From Candidatus Aminicenantota bacterium (lineage in GTDB: Bacteria; Acidobacteriota; Aminicenantia; JAMOAD01): 40,388 bases of DNA. Location: assembly GCA_027031485.1 (NCBI GenBank), contig JALVQI010000081.1, positions 1 through 40,388 on the forward strand, in the 5' to 3' direction. This document shows positions 7,185 through 13,704 of the stretch, one piece after another. A model generated the notes under the pieces. That model did no database searches. It was not told where the DNA came from and saw only the letters and a list, made by a program, of their open reading frames with translations. A program made the translations under genes and the position numbers. Position 1 is the stretch's first letter; the number at the start of each line of letters is the position of its first letter.

Positions 7185-8140
7185 TGAATCCTAAATATAT
7201 ATTCGGTCCTGTTCCCTCAAGGAGACTGGGAAATTCACTGGGAATAAATCCTATCCCTCTTAAAACCTGTAATTACTCCTGTGTATACTGTCAGCTCGGA
7301 AAAACTTCGGATTTAAAAAATGAGATAAAAGAGTATTTTCCTCTGAATGAAATTGAAGCTGAATTGGTGAATTTTTTCCAAAATGTTAAAAATCTTCCGG
7401 ATTACATAACAATAGTCGGAGAGGGAGAGCCTCTCCTGTATTCAAAGTTGGGAGAATTAATAGCTTTTATAAAGGAGACTTTTTTACCTCCCGTAGCTCT
7501 TATTACAAATGGTTCCCTTCTTTATATTAAAGAGGTAAGAGATAGTGTCTCAAATGTCGATGTGATTTTGCCAACTGTTGATACTGTTATCCCCGAAACC
7601 TTTAAAAAGATTAACAGGCCCTATCGTGATTTGAGTTTGGAAAAGATTCTTGAAGGTTTGCTTCTGACGAAAGCGAGTTTTAAAGGAGAATTCTGGGCTG
7701 AGGTTATGCTCGTAAAGGGATTGAATGACAGTGAAAAAGAGATTATTGCTCTTTCCGAATATTTTAAAAAATTAAAACCCGATAGAATTTTCATAAATAT
7801 CCCCGTAAGACCTCCGGCTGACAGCTGGGTTGAATCTCCCGACATATCAGCTTTTCATATTGTGGAAAAATATATTCCGGAAGCAGAGTTCATAAATTTT
7901 TCTGCTGCAGGTATTATTGATCCTGAAGCCTATGACTCTCTGGAAGAGCTTATAATTTCGGTGTCAAGAAGACACCCGATAAGTCTTCAACTTTTGAAAA
8001 ATTCTGTAAATGAATCGGATGAAAAAATAGAAAAGGCAATAAAAAAACTTGAGAGTGAAGAAAAAATAAAGCTTTTAAAACACGGAAACAAAACTTTTAT
8101 AAGAGGGCTTTCAGAGAGAACAAAATTATTAAACAGATAA
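7184..8140 (+). CDS. Radical SAM protein (COG0731-like Fe-S oxidoreductase)
   Basis: Radical SAM enzyme of 318 aa. The N-terminus FGPVPSRRLGNSLGI (7-21) followed by the 4Fe-4S motif C29-x3-C33-x2-C36 (CNYSCVYC) identifies the family sometimes annotated as Fe-S oxidoreductase or wyosine-like. GEGEPLLY (79-86) is the SAM-binding GGE-type motif. The last 70 residues look like a winged-helix domain (ISLQLLKNSVNESDEKIEKA). Reaction unknown. Start ATG overlaps the preceding TAA by one base with AAAGGAGG before it, so it is the last gene of the polyamine operon. It converges with the next gene, leaving only 2 nt between stops. Confidence 0.88.
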   Translation: MNPKYIFGPVPSRRLGNSLGINPIPLKTCNYSCVYCQLGKTSDLKNEIKEYFPLNEIEAELVNFFQNVKNLPDYITIVGEGEPLLYSKLGELIAFIKETFLPPVALITNGSLLYIKEVRDSVSNVDVILPTVDTVIPETFKKINRPYRDLSLEKILEGLLLTKASFKGEFWAEVMLVKGLNDSEKEIIALSEYFKKLKPDRIFINIPVRPPADSWVESPDISAFHIVEKYIPEAEFINFSAAGIIDPEAYDSLEELIISVSRRHPISLQLLKNSVNESDEKIEKAIKKLESEEKIKLLKHGNKTFIRGLSERTKLLNR

Positions 8141-8142
8141 AA

Positions 8143-9138
8143 TCAGGGCATTTTCCCCTTTAAAAGATCAAAAAGGTATTCTGTGGGAATTCCCATAAAT
8201 GTTTTTCTCCACACTCTATCACAATTATTGCATGTTTGAAGATCTGCAATATCCTGTTTTGCATGCTTTTCTCTGAAATGGACTAATTTTTCCCCATTCC
8301 AGATCTCTTTTAAAGACATATCCTGTATGTTTTCAAGGGGATAGTATTCAAAGAAATCCTGAGAACATGGCATTGCTCTTCCGTTCCATAAAACAATTAT
8401 TCCATGCCATAAAAAGGTGCAGGGAGTGAACTTTATCTTTTTGTTTTTTAATCTGACATATCCTGCCCAATTATGAATTTTTTTTACCACAAGTTCGTCT
8501 AAGTCTAAACCCTCAAAATTTTTTAAAAATTTCCTCCGCTTTTCCATATCAGAAATCTCGGAGTTCGGAAAATCTATAAGTTCTATGGCAACTATCGGAT
8601 GCTTTGCTTTCATCTCCTTTTTTAAAATTAATAAATTTCGGATGTTTTCTACGACCTCATCAAATTTCGCACCCACACGTATTCTCTCATACGTCTTTGG
8701 TGTATAACCATCAAATGAAAAGGAAATTCTATCAAGTCCGGATTTTATGATTTCCTTTGATAATTCTTTTGTCAGGACAGTTCCGTTTGTATGAAGCTTT
8801 GTTCTCCATCTGTACTTTGTAACATAGTGCAATAATTTTACAAATTCCGGGTGAAGAAGGCTTTCTCCTCTGTGGAGAAGGCTTACATCAAAAATATACT
8901 CCTGGGCTTCATCAACAAGCTTTTTGAAAACTTCAAAATCCATATATCCTCTCTGTTCGTCAGGCAAATCCTTATTTGGGCACATTACGCATTTAAGATT
9001 ACAATCAGAGGAAAGCTCAATCCATAAACGAACAGGCAAATTTTTTAAAACGGTTTTTCTTCTGATATACTCAGAGTATAAGCCTAACAATCTTTTATAA
9101 TATTTTACAGTTCCTTTCATAGTTAAGGATTTTATCAT
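8143..9138 (-). CDS. Radical SAM/SPASM domain protein
   Basis: Protein of 331 aa. N-terminal radical SAM core with C46-x3-C50-x2-C53 (CNLKCVMC), LHRGESLLHPEF as the SAM-binding segment and LHTNGT in a later strand. The C-terminal SPASM-like region has Cys240, Cys258 (MPCSQDF), Cys303 and Cys306, able to bind an auxiliary Fe-S cluster. Similar proteins act in peptide maturation, sugar chemistry or are uncharacterised, so the substrate is open. It lies 40 bp downstream of dinB on the same strand and no good promoter was seen in the gap, so it is probably the third gene of the lexA operon. No SD is obvious; Met7 (9120) is an alternative start. Confidence 0.85.
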   Translation of the reverse strand: MIKSLTMKGTVKYYKRLLGLYSEYIRRKTVLKNLPVRLWIELSSDCNLKCVMCPNKDLPDEQRGYMDFEVFKKLVDEAQEYIFDVSLLHRGESLLHPEFVKLLHYVTKYRWRTKLHTNGTVLTKELSKEIIKSGLDRISFSFDGYTPKTYERIRVGAKFDEVVENIRNLLILKKEMKAKHPIVAIELIDFPNSEISDMEKRRKFLKNFEGLDLDELVVKKIHNWAGYVRLKNKKIKFTPCTFLWHGIIVLWNGRAMPCSQDFFEYYPLENIQDMSLKEIWNGEKLVHFREKHAKQDIADLQTCNNCDRVWRKTFMGIPTEYLFDLLKGKMP

Positions 9139-9178
9139 AAAAGAGTGTTTTATAAAACAAAAATTTCAAGATTGTTTT

Positions 9179-10321
9179 TTAAAAGAATCTGTTTTGAGCC
9201 AATTTTTTTGCGGTAAATATCTTGTTTTCTCCGAATTTCTCCTTTATTTTTATGATAATGGGAGAGAGACTTTCCCTTTTGTTAAGTTTTGAATCAAAAA
9301 GATAGGAATATGGCATTCTTTTTACATTTTCCCCGAACACAGTGACAGCCCTCAGTTTGCCCCTTATAGGATTATAATTTTTTAAAAACAGGGATTTTGC
9401 GGTTTTAAAAATATCCGAATAGTTGGAAACAGGAGGAAATACTTTGGTTTTGTAAAATTCCTCATAAAAATTGTAATACCTCAACTTTATTCCTAAAACA
9501 GAAGCCTTTACCCTGTTTTTGACAAGAGTCTCCGAGATCTCCCCGCAAAAATGAGAGATATAGGAAAGAATCTCCTCTTTATCACAGATATCTTTATCAA
9601 AGGTTTGCCCTCTTGAAACAGACTGAAATGGCAGAGAGCTTAATTGATTTCTCTCAAAAGGGAGCACATAAAGTCCGAAACCTGTTTTTATTTTCTCCCA
9701 GAGTAAAAAATCCTTTCTCTCAATATCCTCTCCCCTCTCAAAGCCAAGCATAGAAAATTTTACTGAGAGTCTTCTTCCGATCCCCGGAATCTTTGAGATG
9801 ATAACCCCTTTTAAGAATTCATTTTCATCTGTTATCTTACATATGCCCCCGGGTTTTGCAAGCTCTGTTGCAACCTTTGCCGAAACCTTTTTATCTCCTA
9901 TTCCGACCGAAGATTCAAGAGAAATAGAGCTTTTTATCCTCTCTTTTATCATGGAGGCAAGTTTTAAATCCGAATTCCACAAAAACTTGAGCCTTGAAAT
10001 ATCAATGAATGCTTCATCAATTGAATAGTGTTCCACATCAGGGGAAAACTCTTCAAGTATTTTAAAAAATTTGCGGGAATATTCCTCATAAAGCTCATAT
10101 TTTGCGGGGACAAAGATACAAGATGGGCAGAGAGAAAAAGCCTTTTTATAAGGCATGCCGGCTTTAATTCCATACTTTCTCGCCCCATAGTTTGCCGATG
10201 TCACAACACCTCTTTTACCGGCTCCCATAACAACAACCTCTTTTCCTCTCAAAGAGGGATCTTCGGCAATCTCCACAGAGGCAAAAAAAGCATCAAGGTC
10301 AATATGCAAAACTTTACTCAT
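9179..10321 (-). CDS. dinB: DNA polymerase IV (Y-family translesion polymerase)
   Basis: Error-prone Y-family polymerase that bypasses damaged bases. Catalytic acids are Asp8 (HIDLDAFFASVE) and Asp102/Glu103 (YSIDEAFID), with Phe12 at the usual aromatic steric-gate position. TSANYGARKYGIKAGMP is the fingers signature, SSVGIGDKKVSAKVATELAKPGG the palm/thumb signature, and ISKIPGIGRRL an HhH element of the thumb. The little-finger domain covers about 235-350. Length 380 aa. The final residues QNRFF may be a sliding-clamp binding motif. Start ATG overlaps lexA by 8 nt (ATGAGTAA), so it is under LexA control and translationally coupled to it. Confidence 0.96.
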   Translation of the reverse strand: MSKVLHIDLDAFFASVEIAEDPSLRGKEVVVMGAGKRGVVTSANYGARKYGIKAGMPYKKAFSLCPSCIFVPAKYELYEEYSRKFFKILEEFSPDVEHYSIDEAFIDISRLKFLWNSDLKLASMIKERIKSSISLESSVGIGDKKVSAKVATELAKPGGICKITDENEFLKGVIISKIPGIGRRLSVKFSMLGFERGEDIERKDFLLWEKIKTGFGLYVLPFERNQLSSLPFQSVSRGQTFDKDICDKEEILSYISHFCGEISETLVKNRVKASVLGIKLRYYNFYEEFYKTKVFPPVSNYSDIFKTAKSLFLKNYNPIRGKLRAVTVFGENVKRMPYSYLFDSKLNKRESLSPIIIKIKEKFGENKIFTAKKLAQNRFF

Positions 10322-10904
10322 ACTTTCTTAAAATTCCTATTACTTTACCGACTATTTTAAGCTCTTTTGCCTTAATAGGCTGATATTCTGGATTCTCAGG
10401 AATCAGAAGATAGGAATTCTTTAAAATTTTTAATTTTTTAAGTGTTATTGAGCCATCATCCAATATGGCAATAATCGTATCTCCCGAATGGACATCCTCC
10501 GTTCTCTTTAAGATTACTATATCCCCGTCATTTATGTAAGCATCTTTCATACTCATCCCTTTTACCTTAAAGGCTACTATATCTTTATTGTTTGAACCTA
10601 CAAACCAGTATGGTAATTCTATCTCCTCTCCAAGTTCGGAAAAGATTTCAAAGGGGAAACCAGCAGGGACAAAACCCACAAGAGGAACAGTGAAAAAATC
10701 GGAAGATTCTTTTACCAGAGAGTATTTTCCATCTTTAAATTTCACAAAACCTTCAGCCTCCAATTTTTTCATATATTTCCACACAGAGTTTGTTGAACTC
10801 AAGCCTGTATAGGAGGCTATTTCACGGAAAGAGGGGAAATAGCCGTAACTATCTATAAAACTCTTTAACCTATCCAGAAAATGTTTTTGCTTCTTAGTAA
10901 GCAT
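10314..10904 (-). CDS. lexA: LexA repressor, SOS regulator
   Basis: LexA represses DNA-damage genes and self-cleaves when RecA is activated. N-terminal winged HTH (about 1-65) contains FREIASYTGLSSTNSVWKYMKKLE. The cleavage bond is predicted at Ala81-Gly82 (VPAGFP). The S24-type dyad is Ser118 (GMSM) and Lys156 (ITLKK), spaced as in E. coli. Length 196 aa. Start ATG is preceded by AAAGGTG, and this SD is embedded in the proposed operator. First gene of a lexA-dinB operon, with promoter and operator directly upstream, so it is likely autoregulated. Confidence 0.96.
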   Translation of the reverse strand: MLTKKQKHFLDRLKSFIDSYGYFPSFREIASYTGLSSTNSVWKYMKKLEAEGFVKFKDGKYSLVKESSDFFTVPLVGFVPAGFPFEIFSELGEEIELPYWFVGSNNKDIVAFKVKGMSMKDAYINDGDIVILKRTEDVHSGDTIIAILDDGSITLKKLKILKNSYLLIPENPEYQPIKAKELKIVGKVIGILRKYE

Positions 10905-10906
10905 TT

Positions 10907-10921
10907 GTTCACCTTTTGTTC
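10907..10921 (-). promoter_or_regulatory. Candidate LexA operator (GTTC-N7-GTTC direct repeat)
   Basis: GTTC at 10907-10910 and 10918-10921 on the + strand are separated by 7 nt (on the coding strand GAAC-N7-GAAC). It sits between the -10 box and the lexA ATG, covering the predicted transcript start and SD. This spacing equals the LexA box known from Alphaproteobacteria and differs from the palindromic CGAAC-N4-GTTCG of Firmicutes. Assignment is by position and pattern; binding is not shown. Confidence 0.5.
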
Positions 10922-10924
10922 TAT

Positions 10925-10953
10925 AATATAGGAAAAATTCGGATAAATGTCAA
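10925..10953 (-). promoter_or_regulatory. Promoter of the lexA-dinB operon
   Basis: On the minus strand a perfect TTGACA (10948-10953), 17-nt spacer and TATATT (10925-10930). The start of transcription would be near 10918, inside the proposed LexA operator, leaving a leader of about 15 nt. Confidence 0.8.
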
Positions 10954-10961
10954 GGGTAAGG

Positions 10962-11219
10962 TTAGCCTTGAGCCCCTAAAAATCGGATAAGAAAGAAATT
11001 GTGAATTGTGAATTGGAGCTGTTAGTGTTTTGTTTATTGCTGTTTGTTTTTTATCAAATATAATTGATTGTAGGGGCAATTCATGAATTGCCCCTACAGA
11101 TATTTATTATGATTCGCCATTTTTTTAATTAAAGGAATCAAAAAATAATTAATTACGAGAAATTACCCACATTCCCTGTAATTAGCTCAGAGCTCAGGGC
11201 TCAATGCTCAGGGCTATTA
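10962..11219. repeat. MITE-like intergenic element, copy A
   Basis: About 258 bp that fills most of the 377-bp gene-free stretch between lexA and the TMEM43 gene. It opens with TTAGCCTTGAGC (10962-10973) and closes with GCTCAGGGCTATTA, an imperfect inverted copy (TAGCC[C/T]TGAGC). The interior holds a TTGTGAA tandem, GGAGCT at 11015, TTTATTGCTGTTTGTT, AGAAATTACCCAC and a GCTCAG-rich end. The same landmarks in the same order recur in copy B beyond the TMEM43 gene. Copy A is longer because it contains a 30-nt palindrome and AT-rich flanks that copy B lacks. No ORF is evident inside. Confidence 0.6.
11069..11098. repeat. Perfect 30-nt palindrome
   Basis: TGTAGGGGCAATTCA is followed directly by its exact reverse complement, giving a 15-bp stem with no unpaired loop. 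No T-run follows on either strand, so it is not an intrinsic terminator. It lies inside copy A and is absent from copy B, as if inserted. GTAGGGGC...GCCCCTAC palindromes of this kind are a known style of dispersed bacterial repeat. Confidence 0.8.
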
Positions 11220-11281
11220 CATTTAATTGCCCCTGCGATTTGATTTCCGATTCACACTGAACCATCTTTTAAATACTTCTC

Positions 11282-12415
11282 CTACGCGGATGCTTTTATC
11301 GCCTTTTTCTTTTTTCTGTGAAAAAAGAGGATGAATATTCCTATGACAACAACAATTGTAACAAGAAGTGCTATTAGATTATGGGCTATCATTGAGACAA
11401 GAATTATAATAATACTTAAAATTAGAGCAACAATAAAGGTGATTATATTTACAACTGTTCTTGTAATATTACCTAAGAATGGCAGAATATCCAAAAGAGC
11501 AAAGATAGGACCAAAGAGTGCACTTAACCCTGTCCAGATTAAAAAAAAGCCTACCAATCTTAAAAGCCATGATATAATCTTGTACTCTGTCTTCATTGTG
11601 GCAACAGCTTCATCCCTTGTACCCCTGAATAACCTGTATATCTTTTTCTTTCCCTTGTACAGGTAAGGAACTATGCTTGAGCCTTCCACTTTACCGAATA
11701 TTGTGGCAGGGGAAAAAGTGTTTGGTATGGCTGAATATGATATTCTTATATCTCCCACAACAGGTTTGTTTAATGTTCCTTCTCCGTTGAAAATATAACC
11801 TCCTTCAACATATCCTTCCGCTCCATCAATAAGCATATCTTCTGTCACGGAAATCGTTTGAGGTGATGGGAGTCTTACGGATTTTAAATCAATAGTATAA
11901 GCTCCTATTTTTGCAGAGTGCGCATAAAAAGATGCGGGCTTTACGGTTAGCTGAGGGTTTTCATGCCCCTCTGGATGTCTGAAGGACGAAGAAGAGGGAG
12001 GAGAAGATGTCCACTCTCTGGTATATCTGTAAGTGGTTACTCTCTCTGTTTTGCCGCCAATCTTCTTTTTTGTTTTTGTGCTTTTGTGCTCAACCCATGC
12101 ATACATTTCAACCTTTCTGTGAAGCACTGCATAGGGTCCCGGATTAATATATTCAGGGTCTCCGATCTCTCCTTCGCTTTTAAAAGTTCCTGTGGCTGAT
12201 ACAAATTTGCCATTGTAGGACATATCAATTTTTTCAGCATTTAGGGGAACACTGAGTTTTTCGGAAACCTTTCCCACATTTACTCTTCCCTCATTTACCC
12301 AGAGAATAATAACTCCAGCAATAAAAAGAAGAATACCAATAAAAACTCCTTTAATACTTGAGCCTATGTTTTTTCCAAGCCCTATCACTTCTGTCTCTGT
12401 AAATTCATCAGGCAT
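11282..12415 (-). CDS. TMEM43 family membrane protein
   Basis: Protein of 377 aa. Residues 14-44 (GKNIGSSIKGVFIGILLF, then a helix ending ILWVNEGR) match the TMEM43/LUMA signature of one N-terminal membrane helix followed by an NEGR motif. A large beta-rich extracytoplasmic region (about 45-280) contains YTREWTSSPPSSSSFRHPEGHENP. Three or four hydrophobic helices fill about 285-368 and the tail is basic (HRKKKKAIK). Bacterial homologs have no settled function; the human protein is in the nuclear envelope and ER. SD GGAGGG lies before ATG. It is monocistronic, between MITE-like copies A and B. Confidence 0.85.
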   Translation of the reverse strand: MPDEFTETEVIGLGKNIGSSIKGVFIGILLFIAGVIILWVNEGRVNVGKVSEKLSVPLNAEKIDMSYNGKFVSATGTFKSEGEIGDPEYINPGPYAVLHRKVEMYAWVEHKSTKTKKKIGGKTERVTTYRYTREWTSSPPSSSSFRHPEGHENPQLTVKPASFYAHSAKIGAYTIDLKSVRLPSPQTISVTEDMLIDGAEGYVEGGYIFNGEGTLNKPVVGDIRISYSAIPNTFSPATIFGKVEGSSIVPYLYKGKKKIYRLFRGTRDEAVATMKTEYKIISWLLRLVGFFLIWTGLSALFGPIFALLDILPFLGNITRTVVNIITFIVALILSIIIILVSMIAHNLIALLVTIVVVIGIFILFFHRKKKKAIKASA

Positions 12416-12501
12416 ATTTCCCTCCTTTTGATTTGTAAGTTTTTTATATTAACAAAAAAAAACACACATTAAAAGCAAACAGAATAGCACTGCTCCTCTG
12501 A

Positions 12502-12669
12502 TTAGCTTTGAGCATTAAGTCATAAGCAGATTCTGGAGCTTATTAGTTTATTGCTATTTGTTAGCTTTTTTAACTTAAAAAAGAAAATAGGGGGAAATTG
12601 ATAACAAGAAATTAAACACCTTCCTTGTGAACAGCTCAAGGCTCAATGCTATGAGCTCAAGGCTAATTA
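12502..12669. repeat. MITE-like intergenic element, copy B
   Basis: About 165 bp in the 358-bp gene-free stretch between the TMEM43 gene and the secreted-protein operon. It begins TTAGCTTTGAGC (12502-12513) and ends GCTCAAGGCTAA (12655-12666), an inverted repeat with 11 of 12 matches. Interior landmarks shared with copy A in the same order are GGAGCT (12535), TTAGTTTATTGCTATTTGTT, AAGAAATTA-x3-AC, and AGCTCAAGGCTCAATGCT. It lies in the same orientation as copy A. The rest of the stretch (12416-12501) is AT-rich leader of the TMEM43 gene with nothing else recognised. Confidence 0.6.
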
Positions 12670-12703
12670 TAAATGCTTCTCTAATATAATATAAAAAATC
12701 TCT

Positions 12704-12740
12704 ACCAATATAAATTTCTGTTACTAATATAAATTTCTTG
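12704..12740 (+). repeat. Short tandem repeat (about 19-bp unit) before secreted-protein operon
   Basis: ACCAATATAAATTTCTG (12704-12720) is followed by ACTAATATAAATTTCTTG (12723-12740), and a more degenerate CTAATATAATATAAA precedes at about 12681. It could be a duplicated regulator site, or simply AT-rich slippage. No clear promoter was identified between it and the start codon. Confidence 0.5.
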
Positions 12741-12773
12741 TTTTAAAAACTTATTTCTGTTAGGATGTTATAC

Positions 12774-13685
12774 ATGAAAATTTCAAGATTGATTTTTATT
12801 TTTATAGTCTTTTTCATATTTGGGCAGAGAATTTTTGCCTTAACAAATTCCTCTGATAAAGAGGATAAAACAAAGGAAAGCTGGTTTAATAAAATATCCT
12901 TAAATCTGGACATAGATAATATCACTTATGATTCCTTAAAAAAAGAATTTAAGGCGAACTTTGAAATAGAAATAACCAATGTCAATCAAGACAAATTTAT
13001 GTATAACCTTGATTTTTCTTATAGCTATGATAAAGACAGGGATATTTATGATAGTTCCGAAGTTATTGATACTGAAACAGATTTTGAGTTTAACTTTAAA
13101 ATAAATAAAATCATATTAAAAAAATTAGGGTTTGCCTTTTTATTTAAAATAAATAATGAGAAAGAAAATTCAGACTACACGAATGTTACTGATTTTGATA
13201 TTTCCCCGATCGGATTTATATATAATATCATTAATTCGGAAAACATCAATGAGTTTTCAATAAGTTATTTCCCGACTCTGAATATACATCAATACTATCC
13301 CTTAAGTTCCATGCCATCATATTCACCTGGAAATTTAGGCAGTTCCTCTCTTCTGTTTCTTAAATCCCTAAAACAGGTGCGGGAAAAGACGCTTCATCAT
13401 CTGTTTAAAACTGTCTTTGACGCCTCTTTCCTTAAAGAAAAGATTGATATTAAAAATAAATTATATTTTAAAATAGCTCATATTTTAAATAAAGATAATA
13501 ATGATTTTGAAGACATCAGCAATATAATAGTTCACAATAAGTTCAAAATAGAATACAATTTTTCGGATAATTTCTCAATCGGATATAAATATGAATTTAA
13601 GTTTGATGAAAGAAGAACCCGCGATCACCTGGTGCCGGCTATTGACAACAAAAATGCGATTGTACTTTCTTTCTCATGGAATTAA
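12774..13685 (+). CDS. Secreted beta-strand-rich protein, possible outer-membrane barrel
   Basis: Not assigned to a named family. 303 aa from this start. A signal peptide is clear (residues 1 to about 23, hydrophobic core LIFIFIVFFIFG, likely cut after IFA). The mature part has no Cys and many alternating polar/hydrophobic strands, and ends NAIVLSFSWN, an aromatic-rich terminal strand like those of outer-membrane barrels (DUF481-like pattern). ATG 12774 is preferred to ATG 12765 because TAGG at 12761-12764 is correctly spaced for it. It is followed after 19 bp, including AAGGAGA, by a second secreted protein, so the two probably work together. Confidence 0.6.
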   Translation: MKISRLIFIFIVFFIFGQRIFALTNSSDKEDKTKESWFNKISLNLDIDNITYDSLKKEFKANFEIEITNVNQDKFMYNLDFSYSYDKDRDIYDSSEVIDTETDFEFNFKINKIILKKLGFAFLFKINNEKENSDYTNVTDFDISPIGFIYNIINSENINEFSISYFPTLNIHQYYPLSSMPSYSPGNLGSSSLLFLKSLKQVREKTLHHLFKTVFDASFLKEKIDIKNKLYFKIAHILNKDNNDFEDISNIIVHNKFKIEYNFSDNFSIGYKYEFKFDERRTRDHLVPAIDNKNAIVLSFSWN

Positions 13686-13704
13686 ACAAACCTAAGGAGA
13701 TAAA

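Noticed and set aside
11069-11098. Palindrome as an intrinsic terminator of lexA or TMEM43 genes
   Set aside because: No T-run follows on either strand, and it lies upstream of lexA, far from the TMEM43 stop.
12679-12740. CRISPR-like repeats
   Set aside because: Units are short, AT-rich and directly adjacent without spacers; no cas gene is near.
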